In this document: positions 50,142 to 61,638 of the stretch, one piece after another
How the letters are laid out: the number at the start of each line of letters is the position of its first letter
How positions within the stretch are numbered: position 1 is the first letter of the stretch
Source: Polyodon spathula
Lineage: Eukaryota > Chordata > Actinopteri > Acipenseriformes > Polyodontidae
Direction: 5' to 3'
DNA length: 64,000 bases
NCBI RefSeq assembly: GCF_017654505.1
Contig: NC_054545.1
Coordinates: forward strand, 12,116,047-12,180,046
The notes under the pieces: model-generated
The model's input: the letters and a program-made list of their open reading frames with translations, nothing else
The model's database searches: none
What the model was told of the DNA's origin: nothing
Made by a program: the position numbers and the translations under genes

Positions 50142-51459
50142 AATAAGTAGTATATGATGGCTTATTCAATACCATGCTGCATTTGTGTGGCATGCTAACA
50201 GTATTCTGATCACACACAGTAGTAGGGTTTCATGGAGAACATTTTCTTCTTTCAAGCACTTGCAATTGGTTTAACAGTCTCTGAGGTTTTCCTGTTGGTC
50301 TAGAAACAGCTGCTGACCGGCGCAGACTGCCTGTCTCTCATCACTGCAGTTGTCTCCTTGAGTTCAAAGTTTAAAAATTCGGGAAAGATGGTCATTTTTA
50401 TAGTGAGCAGACCGTTGGGAGCAGCTGCTGCCTCATCCTTGAATTCACCTGGAACTGTTTTACAAAGCAGTTGGTGGTGGTTACCCCAATATAAGTGTCT
50501 CTAACAAGCTTTCCGCTCAATTACACACTGATGTCCTAATTCCGGAAGGTCATACAAGAATCTTTTTCTCTTCTGTTGTTGTGTGGTTTTTATTTTATTT
50601 TTTTTTATTTTTGTGTGTGTGAATGAAAACATAACCTGAAAGGAAGTTACACAAAGCTGGGAATCGAAACCAATACCTTCTTGTATCCTGCTTGCTGCAC
50701 AGTGTTATTGGTGATTCATTGAGTTTCAATTATATAAAAAAAAGAAGTAGCATTGAATTGTTTATCTTACAGAGACGGGAAAGTTTTTTTTTTGGTTTTT
50801 TTGGGGTTTTTTTTTTTGCCTAGAGTAAAATAGGAAATGGGTAATTTTTTAGAACCCTTGTAGAGATTGTTTCCCATTGGAATACCTTTTATATTAATGA
50901 GTTTGCAGTAGGAATCCTGCTCTTGCTGGGGGTCACAGGAAGGGCTGCATTGGCCTTTGCTCTCCCATCAGTTCACTCTACTCAGATTTCACTTGTTTTT
51001 CATTTTATACCAAATTAATGTAAATTTTACTTTAACATGAGACAGCTTTATAAACGTTAAATTAAGCAGTTGAAATTTACAAAGTGATCTTTGTAGTGTG
51101 TTGTAGTTTCTCAGTCCTATACAGAACTATACTTAATCTGGACACAATTAATTTGTTCATCACCTTTTTAGGGACAAATTGGCAGTACCAAATTGTATAC
51201 ATTTTACTCTTCAGCCACTGGCCGGGGGAAGTATTTTCTGAAATTGCAGTAATTCATTTTCAGAAGAATGAATCTACTGTACATTCCTTTTGTATTTCAA
51301 CCAAATTTTACTTTGCCCTCATTGCAGTATCATGTGACTAGTTCAAATAAAATGTATTTTAACTAACATGTGAATTCAGATTTGGTACTTTTCTTTTTAA
51401 ATTACACCACAAATGTTCTGTGTTAGTTTTGACAACCTTGTGGTGATTGAGTGTAATGC

Positions 51460-52256
51460 CTTGTCTTTTCTCTTCCTCGTTTCTCCCTCGCTACACCACT
51501 GCCTCCCTGTCGCTGCTCACATCAAATTCAAAACTCCTGTACTTGCCCATCACTATCTCGACCTTTCCACTCCCTCCTATCTCCAGGTTATTTCTCCCTA
51601 AATCCCCTCTCGCCCCCTCCATGCCTCCAGAGTCCACTCCTTCTCCACTGTTGCCCCTCAGTGGTGGAACGTCCTACCCACGGATATCAGGACTGCTCAG
51701 TCCCTGACCACCTTCCAGCACCTCCTCAAGACACATCTGTTCAGACAGCACCTGTAAACCTCACAACTCTCTACTATACTGGACTATATGGCACCCAGTT
51801 GTACCAGTACTTACATCAACTCATACTCATACTGAACTGCTACATACAGTACCTTGCCGTATTCTACTACTGCTCTTAATTATAACTATTCACTGTATCT
51901 TGTACTTGATTTTACTATTAGATATCCATATTCACGGGTTTGGTAACTGCTGTTATTTGAAATTGTTCTTATTCATTTATCGTACTTACTATGTGCTCGT
52001 AATGGACTTTACTCGAGTAAATAAATATTTTTACTATAAGTTAACTGCTCTTAGCTGAACTCGCTCTTAAATGTAATTACTTACTGTATTATTTACTTTG
52101 TTCTTATTTGAATTTGATCTTATTTTCTACTGATTTTTATTTTTATAGCTGCTTGTAACTGCAATGTGATATTTTGTAAGGTGATACTTTGTATTTTAAT
52201 ATTTTGTAATAACTAAGTCACCCTGGATAAGGGCATCTACTAAGTAATAATAATAG
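51460..52256 (+). mobile_element. L2-type LINE, 3' end (C-terminus of ORF2 plus tail)
   Basis: One plus-strand frame reads CLPVAAHIKFKTPVLAHHYL, LDLSTPSYLQ, then after an in-frame TAA (51599-51601) PSRPLHASRV, WWNVLPTDIRTAQSL and HLLKTHLFRQHL, stopping at about 51757. This is the characteristic end of L2-clade reverse-transcriptase ORFs (LPV..RI.FK, SRPLRS, WN.LP, KTHLF). The 3' tail CCCTGGATAAGGGCATCTAC followed by (TAA)n at 52220-52256 is the usual L2 tail. The 5' part is missing; the start coordinate is approximate. Confidence 0.85.
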
Positions 52257-54336
52257 TGTGTGTGTGTGTGTGTTTGTTAATTTTGCTTTGCTGCTGTTTT
52301 ACTATATCGCATACAACAGTGCATTTTTAAGGGCAGGGTTAACTTGCTCAGCAAAGTTGTCTTTGCAGACGTTCAATCAAGTCTCCACTATCTGGTATCG
52401 GTCCTCACACAGATGAGTTGCAGATCATCCTGAATTAACTTTCACTACACTTCAGTCTGAGTCTAACTTCAGTCACTTAGGTTTAGGAATGTAAATATTT
52501 ATTTAAAGGAAATGAACAGGCTTTGGGAGAAATATATAAGCACCACTATGTGAGCTTATGCAGCTGTTTGCTTTATTCTGTCATACAAAATTGTCATCCT
52601 GAATGGAACCTGCTTTACTCAACATCAAAGTATCCTTGTTTAATGAATCGGTGAACTCTTTGTCTCTTTCAGTCAGTTTAGCCGAGTTACTTCTGAAGGC
52701 ACATAGGTGTTATTTAAGAGCCAGTCACTTGGTTGTAGATCATATTAAACTCGATTTCAGCATTCACTGCAAAAGCAGTCAGTAAAAGAATGAAATGGAA
52801 AATATATGTTTTAATTTGAAAAACTAAGATAAAGAAATGTCATGTGTGTTGAGCAAACAAATGTTGATAACAGAGTACTGACATGAAACAAGAGGCCTAC
52901 GATAACGATGGTAGGCTGAAAAGGAAGCCTAGATCTGGGTAAACACCTTTTTTCAAATACATATTTTAAATAGTTTTTAGTGTTTTTATGAAATAAACAT
53001 TTTGAACAATCAATGACATCTTCTTGTGAAAGGTTATAAGAATTACAAATTTGACATAAATGTCAGCTTCACCTTTTCTTCTCGACTTGAAATCAACAAA
53101 GAGCAGCTCAGCTCTGAGAATTGTCTGTTGACATTCCTCATTTTTGTGAATGTTTCTTAGTAACTGTATATTAACACATGTGGAATACATCCTTTAGTCT
53201 TACGTTGTACAATTTTTTATTTATTTATTTGTACTTGCAATGCCATTGCATACACATTTTAACCAGGAAGGAATTGATGTTTGTACCCGTTACACAAAGC
53301 CTGCTGAAGTTGATATAAACAAGTAAAGGTTAAAATAACTCCTCTTTAATTTCTGTTAAGGAAGAAGGAAGTCATAACTGATTTTGCACTGCTCCTTTGC
53401 AGACATGCCCAGATGCAGCAGATGTGAAAAAGCTGTCACTGATGAATGAACACACTCACTGCAGCACAGCAGAGGCTGTCAGAGCTGTGACTGCAGTGTG
53501 TGTGTGTGATGCGCTTCAGTGAAAGACTAAAATACTTTGTGTAAATCTAGCACCTTCTGTTCACAAATGAAAGTGCATGGCAAAAACAGCATGGATGCAA
53601 ACTGGTTAGTAAACACACTTGATTTTTTGACAATTTAACTGCTTTGAATTTAATATTATATAAAAATAAACCAATTATAACCACAGCATGTCTGTGGTGG
53701 CATGGCAAAAAGACAAGGTTAAAAAAATCATCTAGAAATGAGAGGAAATGGAAAAATATAGTGATCATATGCGATGCAGTTTTGAATACAATGTATTTGG
53801 AGGGACATACTACAATTTCTCAGACCATAGTGCTGTAGTCAAACTATTTTACTTACAGCTGAAAAACATGTTTAGCTCATAACTCCTAATACTGTAAATT
53901 TACAGTATAATCGTAAATCTCGAAAAACTACTCGCTTCTAAATCTTTTGTAGTCACTTTTGTATTACTTTAGTATAAATACATGTTAATTTGGATTCATA
54001 TGTTGTTTTTTTCTGACTTCATGTGAACAAAAAGACATAAGTGCCCGTTTTCTCATTAGAAATAGTGATATTTTGAAATGTACTTGTCCTGGTCACAAAA
54101 GCAAAGTTTGTGGGGAATAATAGTCATTTTCTATACGTTTGAGGCATAAGCAATTAGGAAATAACACTTACTACCCAGGAACAAAAGAAAATAAATAAAA
54201 ATTTGTTACACGGTGTTTTCAATACTTGTAGTTTATACCCAAGAACAATTATGCAAAACAGAAGTCTTATTTTTTTAATTTCTGTATTGTATTGTGTGTT
54301 CTAAAAAGATTAATATATATATATATATATTAGATA

Positions 54337-54419
<83 letters not shown>

Positions 54420-54539
54420 GCATGCATCCATTTTGCCAAGTCCATCCCCTACAGATAGGAACCTGCATAAGTGCCATCTGTTTAGCAACAGCACACGCTT
54501 TTTTTCTGATTCTTCGGTGTTCCGTGTTTTTTAAATCTC
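52257..54539. other. Intergenic sequence between slc24a4 and rin3
   Basis: Starts with a (GT)n run following the L2 tail and ends with a (TA)n(CA)n array at about 54312-54416. A repeat-like TTTATTTATTTGT..AACCAGG segment is near 53217. No coding exon was recognised. Confidence 0.6.
54312..54416. repeat. (TA)n(CA)n compound microsatellite
   Basis: (TA)n interrupted by TTAGATATC, then about 16 CA units, ending CATATGCATGCATCC. Confidence 0.95.
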
Positions 54540-55165
54540 CATAATACCTACTGAGTCCCTGCTATCCACAATAAAGGTTTCTCTGAAAGAGGCACAAGCC
54601 AAAAATACAAGAAGGCCCATTTGGTTTTACGGTATTTAGCTTCAGACAGATAAAGGGAGGGGAGGAAAGAGGGGGAGGTTTACTTCTGTGCAGCCAAGTC
54701 ACAGCTGCAGCAGAAAGTCTAACGTCAGTTCTGACTAGCAGGTTTAAAAAAAAAAAAAAAAAAAACTTTTGCCTCAGGTTTGTTTGAATAGGTCGCAAGC
54801 CAGATTGGTCTTGTGTTTTCCGACTGTGAAAGAAAACGGGCTTTTCTCGTGGCAGCCAGCAACTTCCTCTGGAGACAAACATTTTCCAGGAAAGCTTGCG
54901 TTAAAGGCTGACCCTTGAGCACAGCCTCTTCCTGAAAATCCCCGTCCACACAAATGCAGGAAGTTCAGAGAAACAAGACCACATTGCTAACTTTCCTGTA
55001 TCAACTGGTCTGCTGTTGCTCTAACCACGACAGCACTTGAAGGCTGCCAACAGGAAGCATAGTTGTGGGTCCTTGCTAAGAAATAGGGTGATGATGGGGG
55101 CCCCTTGTCTGATGCACAGCGTTAAAGATTTAATTCGTTGAAAACACTTGGAGCGCCTGTGCCAC
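54540..55165 (+). promoter_or_regulatory. rin3: Candidate rin3 promoter / 5' UTR region
   Basis: A mixed-composition stretch with little simple repeat apart from an A20 run near 54745. It has repeated ETS-type cores in both orientations (ACTTCCTC near 54868, CTTCCTG near 54927, CAGGAAGTTC near 54957, CAGGAAGC near 55050) and a purine-rich GGAGGAAAGAGGGGGAGG stretch near 54661. RIN3 is expressed mainly in blood and myeloid cells in mammals, where ETS factors are common. No TATA box is evident. The call depends on the candidate exon that follows. Confidence 0.3.
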
Positions 55166-55215
55166 ATGATGATGAAAACATCTGCGCTAGCTTTGGAAAC
55201 CGGACTCCCTCCAGG
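55166..55215 (+). CDS. rin3: Candidate rin3 first coding exon
   Basis: Three consecutive ATG codons starting at 55166 open a frame MMMKTSALALETGLPP plus two bases, ending at a donor GTATGT (55216). The upstream in-frame stop is TGA at 55139-55141. The phase (two bases left over) is exactly what the exon at 61239 needs, and the joined codon would be Gly. There is no homology to confirm it: the RIN3 N-terminus is poorly conserved. An alternative start is the Met just before PGISILEKL in the next exon, or an unseen exon elsewhere. Confidence 0.35.
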
Positions 55216-55990
55216 GTATGTAAACTTCAATGTTGAGCAGTCTCAAGAGTCTTAGCGAGTACAGGAACTTCCCATTAAAATGGCTTGCTGTGTCATTATA
55301 TATATATATATATATAGATGGATAGACAGATAGATAGATAGATATATCTATATATCGTAATTCTTTCGATGCCTATCAGAAAAAAAAAAACGGCGCTTGC
55401 ACTTTTTTCCCCTTGTCTAAAAAGGCCGTTTTAAAAATAATAATAATATCAATGTAGTATCATACAGTATATACTATAGGAATCCTTACATCTCAGTTTC
55501 TACTTTGAAATGCTGTTTTGTAACTTTTTTTTTTTTTAATTAAATATAGTTTGGTGTTTGTGAAACTTGGAAAAGCAACAACCGTTTATGTGTCCCCTAC
55601 GCTTTTAAACTGCCAGATTTGATCGGGTAACTTCAATTAAACTGAATCAGTGCTTCCCCTCCCGGTAGTAACTCACATGTGTGCCATCTAAGTTTCCTCT
55701 AGTTCCCCAAAGTTTGAGGTGCATTTCTTTAAGCTCCAATTACACTTTGCATACGTAATTAGTTAAAGTGTGGTGACCTTTTTTTTTTTTTTTTTTTTAA
55801 TAATTTTGAGAAATGGCGCACTGGCAAAAGTAAACCTGGGACTTTTTCAGTATGTAAAGGGTTTACAGCAGGCATCTGCATCTGGGTATTGTACTTATCT
55901 GTGCTTTGCTGCTTTTTAATCATTTTTTTTTAAAAAGAGTAATTTAGAGGTAGGTCTGTTTTTAGTCAGATTTTGTTTTATGTTCAACTA

Positions 55991-56006
55991 ATATAATAAT
56001 AACAAC

Positions 56007-56048
<42 letters not shown>
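55991..56048. repeat. (AAT)n trinucleotide microsatellite
   Basis: AATAAT units with AAC interruptions near the start, uninterrupted for about 15 units to 56048. Confidence 0.95.
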
Positions 56049-56050
<2 letters not shown>

Positions 56051-57980
56051 ATGTAAATTATTTGACAAATGTTCAGATTATAAATCCTTTTTGATATCTC
56101 CAGTTCAGTTAAATCACTGCTAAAGATGTTCGTCAAAGTATTTATACAGAATTGATGTTCTTTCTCTTGTTAAAACTGGAGAGTTGAAAGTTTCCCTGTG
56201 AAATAAATAAACAAATCACCAAGGGCCTTATCACCACCAAGCATTTAGTTCAGGTTTACACCAGTATTTTCTTAAACGAAAACAAAACGTTGATGTTCAA
56301 AAGCAGAAAGCCCAGGATTTAAATGTAAGAGCATGTTATTGTTTTCTATTAGTTCTGTAACATAGCTGTATGTTTTTGTTTTTTTTCTTTTACAAAAATG
56401 GTGCATAACTTCGAACTGGGTTAAGTACTTCTGCATATCCTATCCTTCAGACAAAATGGGATGCCAAGGCGCCAGCCCCCCTTCTCTTTTGTTTTGATTC
56501 TCACCGTTATGCCACCCTGTGAGTCAAAAGCACGCGCAAGCAACTATATTCAGCCATATATATTTGCAGTAAATTGCACGTTTAAGCAGTGCAGTAGTTT
56601 ATCAGTGGTCAGTTGTGAATGCTTGTGTAATAGTTACAACATAAATGTTAGCAGCTGTGAGGCCCTTCCATTTCAGCTTCCTGTATAAAAATCTTCCTTC
56701 CCGACCCAGCTGTATGCTTGCATTGATTTCTGATTACATGCATGTATCAGACAGTGATTTAGTATGTTTCAATGCAGCTTGAATAACATTCAATACTAGT
56801 GCTTGGTATAAAGTAGTTATGTCTAGCTAACATATCCAGGTCTAACTGTCTTGCACAAATAAAGTAGATCTACTGCCTGCCTAAAATTGTATTGCTCAAA
56901 TGAAAAAATTTATTTCAAGCAAGAAATGTAGCTACTGAACATAGTTACTGTATGTAAGTCTGTAAATGTTACAGTTCATTTTAATTTTAAAGAGGTTTGA
57001 GATGTCGAAGTTGGTTGGATAAATTCATCAGTTTCATTCAACCGTGATATTTCCTGTTTGAATGCAGCCTGTTTAAAATGTTTAAAAGTTGTCATTTGCA
57101 AGATTTTTTTTTTCTCTTATAAATGTTAATTGAAGAAAAATTTTCCAAGTAAGTTTAATTCTAAGAATGTTCACACTGTTTGTGGATAAGAAGAATGTTA
57201 CGTTTTTTAGAAGGCTTTTGACACAGCAATATAAGACCAATGGACTGGCTTGTATGCATTGGACAGACTGTATGGAAGGGGAAAACCTAGGCAAAAATCT
57301 CCATTATGAGACAAGTGAAGGAACTTCTTTCTTTTAGTTTTTACTTTATTTTGAATGTGGTTTTCGGTCATTCTGAGGTCTGTTTCTCCAATGTGAAACC
57401 TTATTCACTATTATTTTAGTTGCCTCTGTCTTTCTTTATTGCTTTGTAGAGTACCGTATTTCTGAGTATAACGCAGACCTTTGTACAAATTGTAGGAGAA
57501 TCTCATTGTAATACAGTATATCAAGGCTCGAAGTTAACATATATTTAGTAGCATTTTGCTACCAAAAAAATCTTAATTAGCTACTAGTTTTTTTCTGCAG
57601 TAGTATTTTTCTTACGCTGCAGTTTATATGACCAACCATGATTGAACACGTACATAATTACCAGTGTTAGTTTTTTAAACACGTACATTATCTTTCATAA
57701 AGCAGGAAACTATTGCTAATAGAGCTTCTTGATTTGTCGATGAATGAGGTTTGTACTGCCCCTTGTAGATATGCACGAGGCCCGCAATGCAAATCAGATT
57801 GCAATGAGGAGTACAAATACTGTCACAAATCAAAACGTGGATACAATTTCAAGGTATGAAGTTTTATTTTATAGACAAAAAGTAAAATGAAATAACTGTA
57901 AAAACAAGCAATAACCTAACAGGATATTAAGTTTAGTGTCTATAAAATGCTAAACGTGTGCTTTAACTTCATCTGGGGTC

Positions 57981-58308
57981 ATTTATAACTGTGTTCACTT
58001 ACTTACTACAGATGTTTTGTTCTCTTGCTGCATAAGGAGCTGTATTTTGCAATTTTTCAATGTATTTTGCAGGCTGCAAGAAGCAGCGTTGGGTATTGTT
58101 AATCCTCAGTGGTTTACAATGTGCTTTCTTATGAATTTTTTTTAAATCTCTCTTTTTTTTTTTTAACCATAATTTGTTCCTGACGAAAACCCTGAATATG
58201 ATTGCTTCATTGTAATTGTAGCAAAGCTACTTTTGTAGCATTTCTAACATATAGAGTCTGTTTTCCCAGTAGGCCTTTTGGATTTTAGTCAGTGTCAACT
58301 AACAAGTT
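57981..58308. repeat. Direct repeat, copy 1
   Basis: Runs from TTATAACTGTGTTCAC to GTCAACTAACAAGTTTT and matches copy 2 at 59099-59400 along its length, for example ACAGATGTTTTGTTCTCT, GTTGGGTATTGTTAATCC and TTTTGGATTTTAGTCA. Several small indels separate them. Confidence 0.85.
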
Positions 58309-58319
58309 TTCTGTTAAAA

Positions 58320-58352
58320 AAAAAAAAAATTATTTAATAATATATTTATAAT

Positions 58353-58387
<35 letters not shown>

Positions 58388-58435
58388 CTCTCTATATATT
58401 ATATAGATATACTATATATATCATTAAACAATAAC
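58320..58435. repeat. A-rich and (TA)n tract
   Basis: An A run followed by imperfect TA/TATTA repeats to about 58425, right after direct repeat copy 1. Confidence 0.9.
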
Positions 58436-59098
58436 TTGCACATTGATAGTGTGTAATTACTGTAACTTGCACACATAGAACAAATAAATACAAACCCATG
58501 TGTTTTGTTTTTTTTTTTTTTTTTTTTAAATCTTGGTTGATATCCCTTATTCTGTTATTACTACTTTGTTAATTTCTTAAATTGTACAGCATTTAAAAAT
58601 GCAATGAAAAGGAAGGGTGGGAGCATACTTTTAAAGAACAAACCAGTTGCATGAAACTTTTAAATGTAGCGGTACTGTGCTGGAATTTTATTTTCAAAAC
58701 AGCTTGGTTGTGGTTGTAACCTTGTAATTTCAAAGGTAATATTCAGTAATAATGTGGAAAACGAAACTTTCAAAAAAAAAATCGCGTTATAGGTGTTTAT
58801 GATAGGTTAGTTACCGAAATCTCAGTCAACAACTGAAGACAGATAAGAGGATAATTTTGTACCACTTAATTTGCACCAATGAAGCATAACTTGTTCAACT
58901 GTGCTGATATCAAATGCTTAGATGGCAGATATGGTTGCATTCTTGTTGAACTTAAGGATAAAGCCAAATACATTTCGACAAGGAATTGTTCCTTTACTTA
59001 GTTGCGCACAAGGTGGTTTCATAAATACTTTCTGATTTAAATATAGTACTGCTATGTGATAGTTTGGGATATGCAGTCTATTTAAAACAGTAGGTAGG

Positions 59099-59400
59099 TT
59101 TTTATAACGGCGTGTTCGCTTATACAGATGTTTTGTTCTCTAGCTGCATGAGAAGCTGTTCAGATTATTTTGCAGGCTGTACAAAGCTGTGTTGGGTATT
59201 GTTAATCCCTGCCGGTTTACAGTGTGCTTTCTTACGTAATTTTTTAAAAATCTTTTTTTAACCATCATTCGTTCCTGGTGAAAACCTTGAATATGATTTT
59301 CATTGGAATTGTAGCAAAGTTACTTTTGTAGTTTCAAACATAGTCTATTGCTTTCCCAGTAGTCTTTTTGGATTTTAGTCACTGTCATCTAACAAAAGTT
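59099..59400. repeat. Direct repeat, copy 2
   Basis: Same orientation as copy 1, about 1.1 kb downstream. It shares ACAGATGTTTTGTTCTCT, TTGCAGGCTG, GTGCTTTCTTA, GAATATGATT, TTGTAGCAAAG and TTTGGATTTTAGTCA in the same order. Confidence 0.85.
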
Positions 59401-59463
59401 AAATAAATTAGATAGAGAGATATTCTGTGTTTCAAAGCTTGGAGGAAGTACAGAATGCTGATG

Positions 59464-59555
59464 CAAGCAATACCAATGATGAACAAATCCACTTTCCTTT
59501 AGGAACCTTGTCGGAAAGTGGATTTATTCAGTACAGTATATCTAATTATTGCTTG
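59464..59555. repeat. Nested inverted repeat (possible hairpin, 92 nt)
   Basis: Inner perfect 13-bp arms AAATCCACTTTCC (59485-59497) and GGAAAGTGGATTT (59513-59525) with a 15-base loop. Outer arms CAAGCAATA (59464-59472) and TATTGCTTG (59547-59555) are also exact complements. The internal loop between them is asymmetric. Confidence 0.8.
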
Positions 59556-61238
59556 TGTCACACTAAATTAGTTCTTATTAAGCACTGATATCTGAAGCAG
59601 CAGTCTTTACCGGTCTGTCGTAGATGTAGCTTGAAACGTTGCAAGAAAAAGTTTCCTTGGGTTTTATGGGCTATAATCCTGTGCTTCAGTGACCTATATT
59701 GGCATTCAGCATCTCCTCATTGTATGCAACACTTACAATGGCCAGGAGATAACTGCACAGGCAGGGCAATCAATAGACTGTCAACATTTTTTTACACAAG
59801 CATAGAAATATTTTGCTGATAATCAATTCATAGTGTTAAGTGGGTTTAAGATAATTCATGGCATGATTAACATCAGTTTGTACTGAAACTGGATGATAAT
59901 CAGAAATAACCTCTGCTAGATAAGGCAGCAATGTGTTTAGAAGTGTCATACTTAAAGTTGTTGTACACCATAAAGGAACCAGTATAAGGAATAAGGTCAA
60001 GGCAATGGCCATTATTAATTTGTGGTTGGTCCATTTCATGAAACTGGTAAGTTTGTTATCAATATAATGACATGTGGAAGAATTTTTTTAATGACTAATT
60101 TGAATATAAAAAATCCTTTGGTTTGACAATAGTGTAATATAGATGACATAACCAAATTTGTTTTTATTGAATATCCATAGTAGTGTGTATAAAATCTGAG
60201 TACCTTTTTCTTTATTAAATAATAAGAAATATAAACTGCTGTTTAAAAATGATAATCTGTTTAAACATATGGTGGCATATCTGAATGAATCAATGACAAA
60301 GTTTTAGCAGCACCAGCCCCCTTGCCTTCAAAAATTACTTTGCACTGATGAAAATGTTAAGATTTTTTATTAAGTTATCACAATGGCCCCCCCATTTTTA
60401 GTTAGTCAAGCAAAACATACAGTAATACTGCAATAAGTTTAGTTTCAAATATTTTATATTTTGTAACATGATTTCGAGTAGACTTGTTATTTCAACATGT
60501 CAGGAAACAGAGCCAGTGCCATATCATCTATTAATAGTACAGTGACAAATCTTTGATATAAATATTTACCACAGAGGCCCCACTGTAGTTCAAGCTGATG
60601 GTTCTATCTGCACACTCCATCGAAGCAGCATTTTTTAGTTAGGTTTGTAGAAGTTTGCTGTAAACAACATAGGGGCCTATGTGTTTGCTTGGCTGTATAC
60701 ATTTGTCTTTGCATTGGGCCCCAATACTACAAAGCTGATATTACAGAACACACTGCAGTGGTTATAAGAAACACACCTCTTGCTTTTGCTGTATCCTGTA
60801 TTTTCCTCATTGCAGCAATAAATGCTTTTCCCACAATCCAGATCGTTTTCATATTTGTATTCACACACTATGTGTTGTAGATCCTGGGGAATACATTTCT
60901 CAACTTTCACTTAGGGGCGTTTACCAGGAAAAAGAGAAATTCCCTTATAGATGTAACAGGGTAAATTAATTATTTACATGTGGCAATGCGGACCAGCCAG
61001 GTCTCCTGTAATAATTTTCTGTTACCACTATACGCTGTAGTCAGATCACCATTGTATTGTTGCAGGAAGCTTGATGATCTAAATGCCATTCCACAGCTAT
61101 TACAACTGCACTATACACTTTGTAAATGAAACAAGGTTAGGGTTATGCCTTCTGTCATCCTTTCAGGAATTGCTCATACTGTAATACGATTGCATTGCAT
61201 CAAACAGATCGTAAACATTTCCTTTTATTTTTCTCCAG

Positions 61239-61419
61239 GACGGCCCCAGAAGATTATGACCAGGGTGGCCAGGCCTGTGAACCTTCATCTCCCAGGAATC
61301 AGCCTCTCATGCCTGGAATCAGCATCCTGGAGAAACTCATCAAGACCTGCCCCGTGTGGCTTCAGCTAGGCATCAGTCCTGAGAGAGCCTCCGAGATCCT
61401 GCAGCGAGAGGGAGCTGGG
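61239..61419 (+). CDS. rin3: rin3 coding exon: segment entering the SH2 domain
   Basis: RIN3 is a guanine-nucleotide exchange factor for Rab5-family GTPases that acts in early endocytosis and binds Ras and BIN1 in mammals. This exon (acceptor TTTTTCTCCAG, donor GTAAGT) is one base plus 60 codons. It reads TAPEDYDQGGQACEPSSPRN, QPLMPGISILEKLIKTCPVW, LQLGISPERASEILQREGAG. The segment GISILEKLIKTCPVWLQL is identical to human RIN3 as I remember it; the donor falls just before the family's FLVR motif of the SH2 domain. RIN2 shares this core, so the RIN3 call rests on position next to slc24a4. Later SH2, proline-rich, VPS9 and Ras-association exons must lie beyond the window. Confidence 0.9.
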
Positions 61420-61579
61420 GTAAGTGCAAGCACAGGACAGCCTGACAACACACACCTCCTCCTCCTCCCCCAGACACGATCACCTCTTTACTTCCCTGTA
61501 GGAGTCAGAGAGGGACAGGGATAATACTTTAGGAAGGAGGGATAATACTTTCCTTGTGTCCTTGAAAAAAAAAAAAAAT

Positions 61580-61584
<5 letters not shown>

Positions 61585-61628
<44 letters not shown>

Positions 61629-61638
61629 ATATATATAT
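61585..61638. repeat. (TA)n microsatellite
   Basis: TA dinucleotides with one TTAT interruption, preceded by an A14 run. Confidence 0.95.

Larger units (their letters stand above)
44193..51459 (+). other. slc24a4 3' UTR followed by intergenic sequence, boundary unresolved
   Basis: The 3' UTR starts after the TAA. Several AATAAA hexamers could end it, so I cannot set the boundary. The stretch holds a G-rich patch (44215-44232), an A17 run near 44738, a CT/CA tract near 47855, long A runs (49174-49197, 49316-49344, 49677-49695) and T-rich tracts near 50780. Segments around 45200 and 53220 share a TTTATTTATTTGT plus AACCAG pattern that may be repeat remnants. No convincing coding exon was seen. 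Confidence 0.6.
55216..61238 (+). other. rin3: Putative rin3 first intron
   Basis: About 6 kb, GT to AG if the first exon is right. Contents: (TA)n with GATA units (55297-55355), T21 (55779-55799), (AAT)n (55991-56048), a direct repeat pair (57981-58308 and 59099-59400), (TA)n (58340-58425), T20 (58508-58527) and a nested inverted repeat (59464-59555). No other exon was recognised. Confidence 0.45.

Noticed and set aside
55021..55230. 69-codon minus-strand frame opposite the rin3 candidate exon
   Set aside because: No family similarity. It is the complement of the candidate first exon and its upstream region.
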